Positions 38,801-51,500 of a stretch of DNA of 61,581 bases are shown here, one piece after another (position 1 is the first letter of the stretch; each line of letters starts with the position of its first letter). The notes under the pieces were generated by a model. It saw only the letters and a list, made by a program, of their open reading frames with translations, was not told where the DNA came from and searched no databases. Made by a program: the position numbers and the translations under genes. The DNA is from Acanthaster planci (taxonomy: Eukaryota; Echinodermata; Asteroidea; Valvatida; Acanthasteridae): contig NW_019091769.1 of the NCBI RefSeq assembly GCF_001949145.1, positions 9,281-70,861 of the forward strand. Direction: 5' to 3'.

Positions 38801-39515
38801 TCCGGAACAAAATGTTGGAGGCTATTTTACTTCGCTGGTGGTTGTAATAAGCCACATGAAACATACCATGAATAATGATACTAAGGTGGTTTCCATGACA
38901 TCCAATGTGTCACCTCTGTACGTAATGGCGAATTCAGTTTATGAAATGTTTCATACATGATACTGTACATCAGAACAGCACTCAGTAAAGTTGATGTGCA
39001 ACTCTGTTTTCAAGTCGTATTGACCCGTTGTGACAATGGCAGGCGCAGTTAAAGAGAGCAACTTCTGCTCTGGATCCAAATGTAATTTTAGGAGACAGGA
39101 CCACATTTGAGACTCTTCTTGAAAGATGTTTGAACATAACAAAATATTAGAGAAAGCTGTTTCTGTAGGTAATTTGTTATTATAAGTTACACTTGACGAT
39201 AAAACAGAGGATCTGCTGAAAAAAATAAACAGCTGACACCAAAGAAGCCCCAAGCATGTCATTTCAAAAATGGTACAGGGAACTTACTGAATCACAAACT
39301 TGAATTGATGAAAACCAACTACACGTTCCTGCATGTGTTGTGATTTAAAATTGGCTCCCATTTTGTAACTGGAAACTATCTTTCTTGCTCCTGCTGTGGT
39401 ATTTGTTTTTCTGTTTGAAATCTTAAAAGTCAAGCATCAGGAGTCATCTCTTCACCCTCCATCCATTGCCTGTGTCTCATCCCATCCGACGCTTCACGCA
39501 GCCAGCACAATACCT
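35841..39515. other. Intergenic region between the CARD/UBL and WDR36 genes
   Basis: It should hold the promoter of the CARD/UBL gene next to 35840 and the 3' UTR of WDR36 next to 39515. A possible first exon at 36576-36685 (minus) is listed separately. A (GT)n/(G)n run lies at 37082-37106. I see no repeat with clear ends and no other coding exon. The minus-strand open frame at 38951-39262 is hydrophobic but lies in the expected WDR36 3' UTR. Confidence 0.45.
36576..36685 (-). CDS. Weak candidate first exon upstream of the CARD/UBL gene
   Basis: The ATG is in a good context (AAAAATGGCAGC), followed by 36 codons (MAASPGVSC, then a proline-rich piece and ARLTEESR) and a donor (AG|GTATGC) in phase 2. 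The phase does not fit an acceptor in front of the CARD exon, so it is not that protein's N-terminus as modelled. No downstream exon was found. It could be a separate short gene, an alternative leader or chance. Confidence 0.2.
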
Positions 39516-42500
39516 TCACACAGCTGGGTTCTTCATGTAGGTGATCAAGCACAGGCACTTGTTGAACTGCGCTTGGATGCGTTGCCATGACGACTGCTGC
39601 ACCACTGCCAGTTGACGCACCTCTTCCGCCAAGTCAGCGTCGTCGGCAATTTCACTGCCATGGAGCTGCAATTGAATGGTGTCGGAGGAAATCAAACATC
39701 ACTGAAGGTTCTTATAGCAATTAACGAGGCTTGAGATTAGTAAGATTTGAAGCTTTGCATGGTAAATGAAACATGAGAAATGAGTTTGCGTCCATGGTGT
39801 ACCCGCAAACCTTTTTCTCAAGTCTTGAGATTATCTGATGGGATCACAACAAGATTCGTGGCAGCAATGAGCCAGTTCAGCCGTTTCAAAAGGGCAAGGT
39901 CCTTTGAAAACAAAGTGCACGTGGAAGTCAGCATATAGCAATGGAGATAGGGCAAACTTCCCATGAACATACATTGTACAGCTGTTCCCAAATAACCTCC
40001 AATGGCCTTCATCTTGGGCAGGTGCTGTGGACAATGAACTGGCTCATTATTTCCTCAGTCTGATTGTGTAAGCACTGACATGTGAAGATTAACCAGATTA
40101 AGAGACTGATGTAGCCTTTGGCTACCGAGTATCCTTTCATTTGGTGCAAAGCAAGTACTTTGTCAATTCCCTTCCAGCACTAACAACACCTTACTGCCAA
40201 CCAAAGGAAATGAACCAAACAATAAAATTTCCGAACATAATCATAAGTCAACCTTCCAAAATATATATCTAATAAAAAACACTGAAGCAAGCAAGCAAGC
40301 AACCTTATGGAATCCTTATCAAGCTAAAACAGCAGCTAGCCAGCCAACTAGCAAGCAGGGTAGCAGCCAATTAACCCAATCAACCAAAATGTCATGACAA
40401 GTGAACTTGATACACATCAGAGATTCCCATCAGCAAACCAATTCAGGGAGAAAGGCAGACAAGAAGACAAACGTACAAGCAGCCCATTAATTTGGGCATC
40501 GTGTGTCGTCATGACGACGCATCATAAGCCACTTGGCTTGGCTACGCCTCATTTAACTCATTGCTCCTGGTGGAATGCTTAGCAGGCAAGAATAAAAGAT
40601 AATGAAATTCTATGCTGTGCACACGGCGTAGACATCGTGGGGTGGTTAAAATGACATGTACAGGGAGAAATACAAAGGGCACCGAAAATAATTCAACATA
40701 AAAGCTTAATGCTACGCAGAATGTCGAAAAACGGAACACAAAGTATAGTTTTTAATTTATTGAAATTTAAAAACAATCAAACTGGGACAGACAAATGCAG
40801 ACACAATTCATATACAGTAAAACAATCCAAATGAGCATTGAACAAAGTGTATCAATTTCTAAATTTTATAGTGCAGAACCCAAACTCTATGAACAACTAA
40901 TTTGCCATACTGAGTTTTATAAACATGGCCAAAATTATCCCAGTGATCTGAAACATTTTTGTGAGTTTCACAAACACGAGCAAACATAATCTGAGTTATC
41001 TGACATGGGTGTGCAAACACGAACATAAATGTATATTTTCGAGCAGATCTTTTCCAAGTGATCTGAGCTGAGTTTTGCAAACAATGTCAGGCTTTTTCTG
41101 AGTACTCGCATGTGGTGAGTTTTGCAAACATGGGCAGGCCTTTTCTGATGATCTGACATAGTGAGTTTTGCAAACATGGGCAAACATTTTATGAGTATTG
41201 GTGATTAATTATTAATCCCTTATCTGACCTAAATTTACTAACATGAGCACCTATCCCCAACAGAAATTCAGTTTGCATGCAAACTGTGCAAAATGGTCCA
41301 AAAATTCTGCATGGGAAAAAATTCAGTAACATTTCTGTTAAGTCTAGCAGTCAAGCTGCTCCCAGCATTTCAGAAGTTTGAAAGACTAAATTCTACTAGC
41401 AAAGCCTTAATGATTTAAATGATATCACATCATAATCCAAAGATCTCAAGTAAATAAACATAAATTCATAGCAAACAAATTCACGCCTGGAGTTACCAGA
41501 GTGTAATAGCTTGTATAATCCTACATTATTCACGCACGGCGGCAAAGTTGCTATGACAATTTTGAAATCGATGATAGATGACAGGAGGTCATCTAGTGGT
41601 GGTGGTACCTTAGGGAAAGGTGTGTGGGGGGGGGACATTCCTCTCTTTGGAAAGCATGGAGGAGTCAGGGAGGTCCAGAATAAATAATATGTGTATATAT
41701 GATTACAGTTACAGGTCTTATTCTTGATCGACTTTGACCCAACCTAAGAAAATGAGTCATGAGTTGTCAGGGTCTCTCTTTAGCTGAAAGCCACACACCA
41801 GGAAACTCAACAGGAGCCCCTAACATATTTAGCCCTGTATAACGTCTATTATCATTGGGATGACAGAGTGATACATCCAAACTTGGCTTGCTCTCGCCAT
41901 GGTAAACTAAAATGAAATTCCTTTAAACTGGCCTAAGGACTAATTACGTTATGTAGGAGCATGCCACAGTCATTCACATGTCCTCTGAAATTTTAGAGTC
42001 AGAAAGATTACCTTCGCAAGTCTGTTATTCGTAACTTTGAACATGTACTGTTAATTTTAAGTTTAAAAAGGTTTTGAGAGAGACAAAAAACCCATTCATT
42101 TCATCAATTACAAGTCTCTCTTAACTGAACGTTTTCATAAGCAACTTTCATTTATTTTCTATCGGCTACACGTGCGCGCAGAGCCGCGTACATGAAAGCT
42201 AATCATGCTGTCAATGCAATGTCTTCAACTGACCAATTTCTAATACGACCAGGAATATAACCACAGCATTAACAAAGTTTAAAAATACATTGACATTGTA
42301 AACTCACATGTGAGATAGATTACAGATAATTATTTATTTACTACAGATAATAAAAAATAGTCCCCAAGATTTTTTTTTTGGGGGGGGACAATTTGACATT
42401 TTACTGCCACTGTTCTCACTAATATCTCAATTGTCATTCTCGAAATATTTTATACGAATTTGGTTGGTTATACATGTATGTAAAACATATGCAATTTTCC

Positions 42501-45500
42501 CAGATTAAATCTCATGCACAGAGCACCACATAACTACAAACCAATGCTCTGCATATGTTCTTCTTTACTCTGGACCTCGTTAAAACAATCAAGTTTCAGA
42601 CTCACCTTCAAGAAGAGAGTTGTGTAGGCTTGCAGGAGTTCGAAGTCAACGTTATCTTGAAGTCCCTTAATGAGGAAGTGGAGGAACTGCTTCAAGGCCT
42701 CGATGGACCCCCCTCCGAGAGGAGCAAGGCTGCGCAGCTCCATGTCAATCTCTGACGGAGACATGGACTTGAGGAGGTTGAGCACCTGGCTGACTGTGGA
42801 CAAAGGATGTAAGGGTTTCCCTTTTTTAAAATCAATCGGTACGGGTTTGGGTCCAATCTTTCCTGCCTATTTCCGAATTTGATTACCTTCTCATTTGGCT
42901 TAAGGCGAGGCTGCACTCCTAATTCAATTAGAAAGGATTTTAAAATCACTTTCACATCGTAAATTTATGAAATGTATGTGTCTGGATGTTTTAATCAGGA
43001 AAAATTCTGGAAAGGAAACCTTCCGTTCCCCCTTAAAAAAAACAATCAGGATGTAGCTGGTTTGGTGACACACACACAGCATAAAATGGATAGCATGTCT
43101 ATAGGAAACATTCTACTAGAGTGCTCTATTTAAAGGACTTTCACTGTATTTGAAGCTAATCATTTGTGGATAGGAAAAAGAAATAGTTACTCACATTGTT
43201 CAGATTCAATGCTCTGCTCAAGAGCTGAGGAGAGGCGTGACTGGCGGCCAAAGCTTGGAAGACTCAATGATTTCACCTTGTCCTACCAAAGGGAATGCGA
43301 GAAAACCATTTCATTTCTCATGCACCCGTAAAAATGGGAAGGATGTAGAATGCAGAATCGGACCACATTATCAGCATGGCAACCAATCACAATCCCAGAT
43401 ATGACCTATTTCTGATGAGGTGTCCAATAAGGACACTTCAAAGTTCGCCAGTGCTACCACCGTTAGAACTTGACTTGTGGAAACTGCTGTTTGTGGCCAA
43501 TGTGACAATGACATTCGTTTGAAAAATGTGGAGATTTTGGATTACTTGAAGAGCCCCAAAGCAAGTGGATTGGAAAAAAAAGGACATTTTGGAATTCTGA
43601 AAGTGTTCTGTGGTACATTTATGAAATGCACCAGGGTTTTCTTAAAACATACCTTGTCTTTGTCGTCACCATCTCCTGGTGCTGCAAACTTGGGCGTCAG
43701 GCCGGCTATCGTTGGGAGGAAGAAAGGAGCGGACTTGGGCACTCTTGGTGGTTCCTTGGGTTTGTTCCGTTGCTGCACAAATTACCAAGGAACGTCACAA
43801 ATGTTGGGTAGTAACCCTTCACAGGTAGAAGCCATTGCCAAACATTTTGTCCACAAATTCCATTACATAACCTGACTCTCATGTAAACCAAGACATGAGG
43901 TGTATAGGAACCATACCCCGATGCTTATCGGAGTAGACGTCTCAACGTGCCAGCATCGAGAACTAATAGTGTCAACTGGCTGTTTCTTAACTGTTCAGGC
44001 TGTGGATTGTGTGTTTGCCGTATAGTTCTTTTTTGCAATTTTAGGTACAAACAAGTTCAGTGGCCTCACTTTTCAACCTGGCTGGGCTCTTTAACTTTGC
44101 GAAGAAGGCTAGGGCTGCATCCGAATCTCTTGTCCAGAGCTAGGTCTAGGTCTTCGCTCCATTGCAAATGCGTGGAGACGCGTAGACAATAGACCTAGCC
44201 GTAGCTCTGGAAGCCCGTTTTGGACACGGCCTATGTTTCAAAGACAAGAGCGAAGAGTCTTTACCTTGATGAGTTCTAAATTGGTCAGACTCTTCCATCT
44301 GGAGTTGGGCAGGAGGGACAGCGTGACCAGTTCGGCCGAGATCTGCTGAGGCGATTTGAACTCGGACACCAGGTCACCAGGCCCCAGGTCAACTGACCGA
44401 TCCTCGTCAGAATCAATCTCATGTATTTCTGTCCAGCATAAAAAATATTGTTTTTCCTCAAAACTTGAAGTAACATTCTGCAACTGGGTCATTCCATGAG
44501 GTTGGGGCCAATTTGTGACGGTGTCCTTTTACCGTCTGTCATGACCTGTAGAGTAGGTCATTTACTTTGTAAAAATAACACACACCTTTGTATTCAGCCT
44601 TGCAAGATGTATAACAACGTCAATTTGGAATCCACATGCAGGAAAATAGCTGTTCATTTTTACGGAACCCATGTAACAATTGACACCGTCACAAATTGCA
44701 CCCCAACCTCATGGAATGACCCAACTACAGAGCATCTGAAATATGACAGGTTCAAACCTGAACTAAAAAAATTGCACTCTGCACGAATCACTGAAAAGAC
44801 AGGTGAGGACATGGTTTGCAGACTGCCGATTCCTTCAGAAAATAGCTAAAATGAAATCACATTCAGAGAAAAAGAACTAAGAATCAAACAAACCCATCAC
44901 TCCCAGACTGCAGCTTATCAAAAGGCTGAACATATGGACAGATTCGACAAATATGGCGTGAGCTGGCAAGACAGACACGTCAATTTGAATGAACAATTTT
45001 CACAGAAGCAAAGACAACTCTGCTGATATTTTTCTTTCATTTTGGATTTGCTCTTTCTCAACCCAATCTGTCCACAAATTTTTCTCTAAATAAATCCTTA
45101 TTTGATCAGAACCACAGTTGTTGCATGCCTTACTGTGACACAAAACCGGTGAATTTTTCCAGGCGACTCTTGTTTGGTTAATGACCTTCAGAAATCGCAT
45201 TACACACCCAGAACTTTGCACTGACAAACTCTAGGTTCCGAACACCACCAGCACTGCATTCCCACCTACTCAGCCACTGTTATTGAAGCAACTCAATTGC
45301 AAAGGTGCTTGGCAAGGACAAATGATAACCCAGGTACAGGCCTGACTGGGTCGAAATAAACTCACCCTCTGGTTCCAAGCTGGTACCCGGCTGGGCCACT
45401 GTGCTGGGTTCGTAGGTGTCTGGCAGAGGCCGGATAGGTAGATGTGTATACAGGGTTTTATTGGACCTGAAGGACACATAAAGAAAAAAACTTAGAAAAA

Positions 45501-48500
45501 AAATTGTACATTATTTTCTAGGTCACTGGTAACTAGATAGTTTAGACAAGATGGTACCAACAGGGTGTTGAGAAAAATGTTATGCTTATTGTTGCTTTGT
45601 TGCTGTATTTTCAAATCTTCCTGTTCACTCTGTAGTATAAATTTCCAGAACAAAGTTTGATTTTATTTTGCTCAGTACAATTTAACCAACACAGAGCCGT
45701 CAGTGACCACTCTGGACGAGGGTTACCGGAAAATGGAAACCGAGAAAAAAGATGGATGAGAGAAAGTTAATGGAATAGTTGCTTATTCACACTGTCCTTG
45801 AACCGGGATACATGCTACAGATGTTGGGAACAAATAATCAAGAAATTAACGTTTGCTAGGAAAGTTGGTTCATGTTACAGTGAAATGGTTTTTCATAGTT
45901 AAGGTCACTTTATGCTGTCTGACAGTTAAAGCTACGTAGCATTATGCTCCACAACCTTACCACAAATAAACACCGAGATCATCGACATGGGCAGTAGCGA
46001 GAAAGTCTCCGGTAGGGGACAGGGTCAGGCTTGTTGCTGCATCTTCCACGAGAAAGCTATCCAGTAATCTGGTTTAAATATCAAGAGAAGTGTGATTTTT
46101 TACTTGTCATACAGCTAAGCATATACATGTAGTCTACCCACTACTTACAGTGTAATAACATTACACTATTTCAAATTTCTTTATAGAACTATTTAAAATT
46201 TTCTTTCACAAAAAAACTCGATTGACACAGCATCTGAGCTGGACTATGCATAAGCTGTGCCAAGCCTTCACCTTAAAGATGACACAATGATAAAGCTCAA
46301 ATACTACAAGTGCAAATTCTTACAACTGACGCTGAGGTTTTCCCAACCCTCAGTTTTTTCCATGTTCGCCTTCTTTGTCTCCAGTTTTGTTTATTAAACC
46401 TAACAGTCCTCAATCCTCTGATTCCAATATGATTTTACATACGCCCTTGGGGACTGGTGTTAGATCCTACTCTCGCAGTAAAGAATTGGTCGAATTGTCG
46501 ATAAACAAGATGCCTAAGCTCTCCATTTGATTCCAACAGTGAACATTTACAAACTGATGGAGGGCTCAAGATGAAGCTGAAAATGGAGACCTACAGATGC
46601 CAAGATTTGGCAAGAAAACCCCCATACATGTGGTTATGGTGGTGGATAGGCACCACAGCAGCCTAAAATGGTTATGCAGAGAGTGGAAGTAGGATACACC
46701 TCCCTCAGTTGGTGAAATCCTATCCAACCACTCCTTTTGGGGGGGGGATGACCAGAGTTTCTCTTACCTGCTCGATGGGAGGTCCCACGTTCGAATGGTT
46801 GAGTCCATCGATGACGTCACAAGCCACCTCGCGTCCTGACTGAAAGCCTATAATCAGCAATATGAGTATGAATATTCATGAGCTAATTAACATGAAAAAG
46901 GGTGCTACTTCTCTTTTTGTGGAGCATATTATTAATATTTCAACACTTGTTTAGTAAATTTACAACTGCAAATTAGAATAAATTGCAAAAATATCTCTGA
47001 ACTAATACAAAATCCAAAAGAAATTAAAAGGGTAATACTTGTTACAGGTATGTGTGGAACTCTTCATGTTCACTGCAACAACTCAACTAACCATATCTGT
47101 TATTCTATTTAGATGACCTTTGAACCTTCGTACAACTCTTCGGAGATCAGCATCTATGACCACAACCACAAAGTCATCCAAGCTGACTGCAAGCATGGAA
47201 CTGCAGAACAAGTAATCAAGAAAATACAAGAGGTCAAAGGCCAACAGGAGATCGGAAATGAAAATGCAAAAGTGAAATCTCAATACACCAGAATTTCCTC
47301 CAGCCAACAAACAACCATTTTCTGAGGTAACGTGGGGCTATGTCCAAAAATACAGCTGTTGCTCTCACTGACACCTGACCCAATGAAAACCACTGGCAAG
47401 TGGCTGTGGCTACTTTCTATGGGTGTGTGGCTACTTTCCATGGGTGTATGTCTTCCTAGTCACAGTCCATTATTAAGGACGCATGCTGTGAACTTTACAT
47501 GGGAACGAGTTTTGAGCAGTGTTCTACTCCTCTGAAATGTTAAAAACTATATGACATATCTTTTAAATTACTATCGTTGAAAACAGTGCTTTAAACACTT
47601 CAATTTGCCATGCTTTTCCAGGTAAATGAAGGTGCCATTGCTGTGATGTCATCAAGTGCCAGCTTCAGATTTTGGAAACGAAACGGCTGTTCCTTATGTG
47701 TACAGTACAGTACTGTCCAAGCGCACTGGCGCAAACGCTTGCCAGTTTATTTCCAACAACTGTGACACGTACATCACAACTCTCTCCATACACAGCTCTG
47801 CAGGCCACTGCAGGTCGATTTTAGGGGTTCAATGTTCAAATTGTTTACCAAATCTTTGCTAACTGAACATACATGAACTTGTGACAAAACTCTGCACACT
47901 GCACGACTGTCAAGAAGTGAAACAAAACTGGACCATCAGAGTAAACAGAAAAGTATCACAGCCAACCTAGCAAAACTTCTGCTAAACTTAAGCACTCACA
48001 CAGTTGTAACAGTCTTCAGACTTGGACCACATCCCAACAGTACTCATAGATATGTAAATTGGCATCCAAAAGGGATGAATAGTCATTCAAAGTGGTACAG
48101 AAAAAATTGTAAATTAGGTTAAATGGGACGCAAAGGAACATTTCTAAAAGCTGCATTCAAAATGATACTGCATGGGCCCTTTAATACAAGCACAGCCTAA
48201 GAGGCTCCCCCCCTCAGGATTTACACTGCTCTAATACACAAAGCCAATCAAAATCTAGCACCTGTCTCGGTGCAGTAAGATCTGATTCACAGGTGCATCT
48301 AGCGCCAGACTGTCCAGCTGCTTCCGCAACTTGAACTTCCAGAACTTCAGCTTGGAGTCCAGTGAGCCGGTGATGACCACTTGATTGAGAGCGTCCACGG
48401 CAAGGCCCCGGATAGCGCCCTCGTGAGCTGGAAAAAAAGGGACGGCAAAAACTGCAGTTGAAACTTTTTCCCCTTTAGTAGAATCAACTAATGAATTCAC

Positions 48501-51500
48501 ATTATTCATTTTAAGCACATTTAAAATCAAAACTAATATGCACCATAGCTTATTTATACAGAATAAATCCCTCAACCATTTGACTCAGTCGTACAAATCA
48601 TTTTCAACATATCCAGAACCCCAAAACTTAAAGAACACTATTATGACTATGATTATAATTTGTTTCAGAAGGCCTTAAGTACGTTATACTGAAGGCGCAA
48701 GCTTAGACAAGTTTTCTGTTCAACGAAATTGAAGACTGGAGTATGGGTTTGTTGTTAAAGCAATGTAGAATAAATGTGGAACAGCGTTAGTGGTAAACTG
48801 ACATGAATTGTGTACTGTATTGCTCAAATATATTTACACTAACCCCCCTGAATTCACCAGCATTCAAAATCTTTTGTTACAACTTTCTCTTACAATGCTT
48901 TACGCAGGCGAAATACAAATTGATTAGAACAATACATGTATTTCATCATAATTTACCTTTTGGGTTGCCAAAGGAACCCCTGTGAATCCCTGATTGGATG
49001 TTGTAGGTGTCCACATGACCAGTACTCCAACCAATCACAACAAAGTTACCACATGAAGTGATGTCAATCGCCTTCAAAAACAAAACAGAGTACAATTCAA
49101 TTATGAAAAAAACTCTCACTATACAAAAACCTTAAAATTTAGAAATGAAAATTTAGGCAAAATTTGTAGTTTAGAATTTTGCGAAGAATGCTTGAGCATA
49201 GTTGTTATCAAAGTCATGAACAGAGTATGTGCAAAAATGCCTGCAAGTATTCAAAAGTGCAGAAACATATTTCAGTCATTAAAAATCTTTGAATTTTTGA
49301 GAGTGAGAGCTTAATATATTCTATGACTTCTGGGAAGGTTTCAAGGAGCCACAACATGTACACCTCTGTATTGTTCGGAAATCTTATTTTGTGATTCATT
49401 AGAGGCAGCAGCATTAAGATTCACAACGTGCCGAAAACAATCTACAGAAGAAAGTAATGAGAGATTCAGCCTCCAATTTTGATGCATTGATCACCTCCAA
49501 ATGAACGTGTCTAGAAACTATACATTATGCAGTGTTTCAGATTAACTCCTGTTTTTGTCCACAAGGAGAATTTCTAAAGAGGGAAGGCAAGACGATAATG
49601 AATCCTTGAAGGACAGTGGTTGTTCAATGGGTCAGTTTCTCTTGTAAATTGTCTCTTGGCTGGTGACTAGAAATGGTATATATGAAGCAAACAAATATCA
49701 ACAAATACAAGCAGGTCACTGTAATTACGGCACATGAACGGACAAACCAGTTGAACTTTAATAAGTCAACACTGCTGAAGTTTGAGTCATTTGGTATGGA
49801 TCAGGTCTATGTGGTATAGAGTACCTAAGTGTGACTTCACTGTGAACCAGAGAGTGTATAGAAGGATCCCAATACGACGCTCTTAGCGCCGATCTGCACA
49901 CTTCCTCGTTTGAAAACAAGGCTGCATGTGCCAGCTTCAACTCTTAATACGATCAGACGATTGAAAGTAAGGAGTCAAGAAACAAAATACACAAAGGTAT
50001 GTTAAATTCAGACTTTTCAGGCTGCAAACTTTTGTGGAAGAGTCTTTCAGGATGACTTGACATGTAAAATCAAAAGAAAAAATAACGGCAATTTACCACG
50101 AACAAACGTACCTGCGATGGTCGTGTATCTGCATGTGCAGTGGGCATGGTTTAAACTGAAATGACGTCACAATTACGAACTGAATACTACATGTACCGTG
50201 TGGACTTCAAGTGCACACGTGACAAAGATCAACACAGAGAGCCTGCGAATATGCGCAGACGGAGCTAATGTGAAATCCCTCTATTGCAAATGAATAGAGT
50301 GTGTTGGTTCATGCGCTGGTTCTCGAACTTATGCCTTTCACACATAATCATGCATGTGACGTATTCACTTCGGTATTCCATTGGGCTGACTTGCACAAGA
50401 GTGGTACCAAACCTGACGACATCAAGCATGGAGCAGCACAAGGCACCACAAGCCACTCTGTCACTCCCCACGAGGACTCCTATCTGATCCCACTCAAACA
50501 AAATCCAACACCATCCAATACCCCTACTTGAGGAGAAAAATGTATCCACAAGCGTTGCCAATGGGCCATATGCTCGGGCTTTTATAATCCCTTCACTGGC
50601 ATCCGAATCACTAGGCAACAGCTGTGAGTAACACGCTGGCCTAAAGCCAAATGACAGCGACCACTTGCTAACGCCCTCCACGCAAGCACGAGTTAGTCGC
50701 AGTTGCAGCTGGTTGAGTAATTCTGAAAGGTCCATGGAGTGCACGAGCCTGCTTACCAAAGAGACAAAATGGTAACAGATTCCTTATTTGTCAGGACACA
50801 GCATGGGTGTTACAAACCGTGAAAAACAACTTGCACTTCAATTGCTCAGTCTAAACATGAAGCATGACCCTGGGGTACAGCAGTGTGACTAGGGTCTAGG
50901 CGGCGCCCATGTGTACACATAATTACATTCAAGGGCTCTATTTTGGTAAAATAATGTAGGTCAATTTTGGGGTCATTTGGAGAAAGGGGGTCACAATAAA
51001 GTTGACGGTTTGACCAGTGCTTCTTTAACCCCTTCGCTACGGAGGACTGCTACTATCGCACCGTTGTGTGAGGATTAGTGCATACCACACATACAGTCTA
51101 TTCACCATGCAGGTGCTGGTTCAATGGGGCCTGCTGCTGGACAAAGCCCTCCATTCGAGGCATACCTCAGCCCAGCAGTCGCGGTCAAAATAATCCTGCC
51201 GTGAAGTGGTTAAGTTCCTTGCAGTGAGATGCACCATTTCGCCACAGAGTCCCACCCTGGGGCGTAACTTGGGAGGTTAAAATAGAATGGAATTTCCTTT
51301 ATGCCTGTGAATCAACACCTGAAATGGTAGAAAGAAAAGAGAAATTCTCACTGTGGCCTCCACGTCTGTGGCCTGGGCAGCGTGCGTGCAAGTCAGCTTG
51401 TGTTTACCCATAGTGCTTTGCTGGTAGTTCCACGTGGTTACCATGGCAGTGCCTTGGTGACAGGCAGCAATGCTATCCCAGTCACTCTCTCGACTTTTTT

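Noticed and set aside
38951-39262. Minus-strand 103-aa frame with a hydrophobic start
   Set aside because: It lies in the expected WDR36 3' UTR; the hydrophobic start follows from T-rich sequence.
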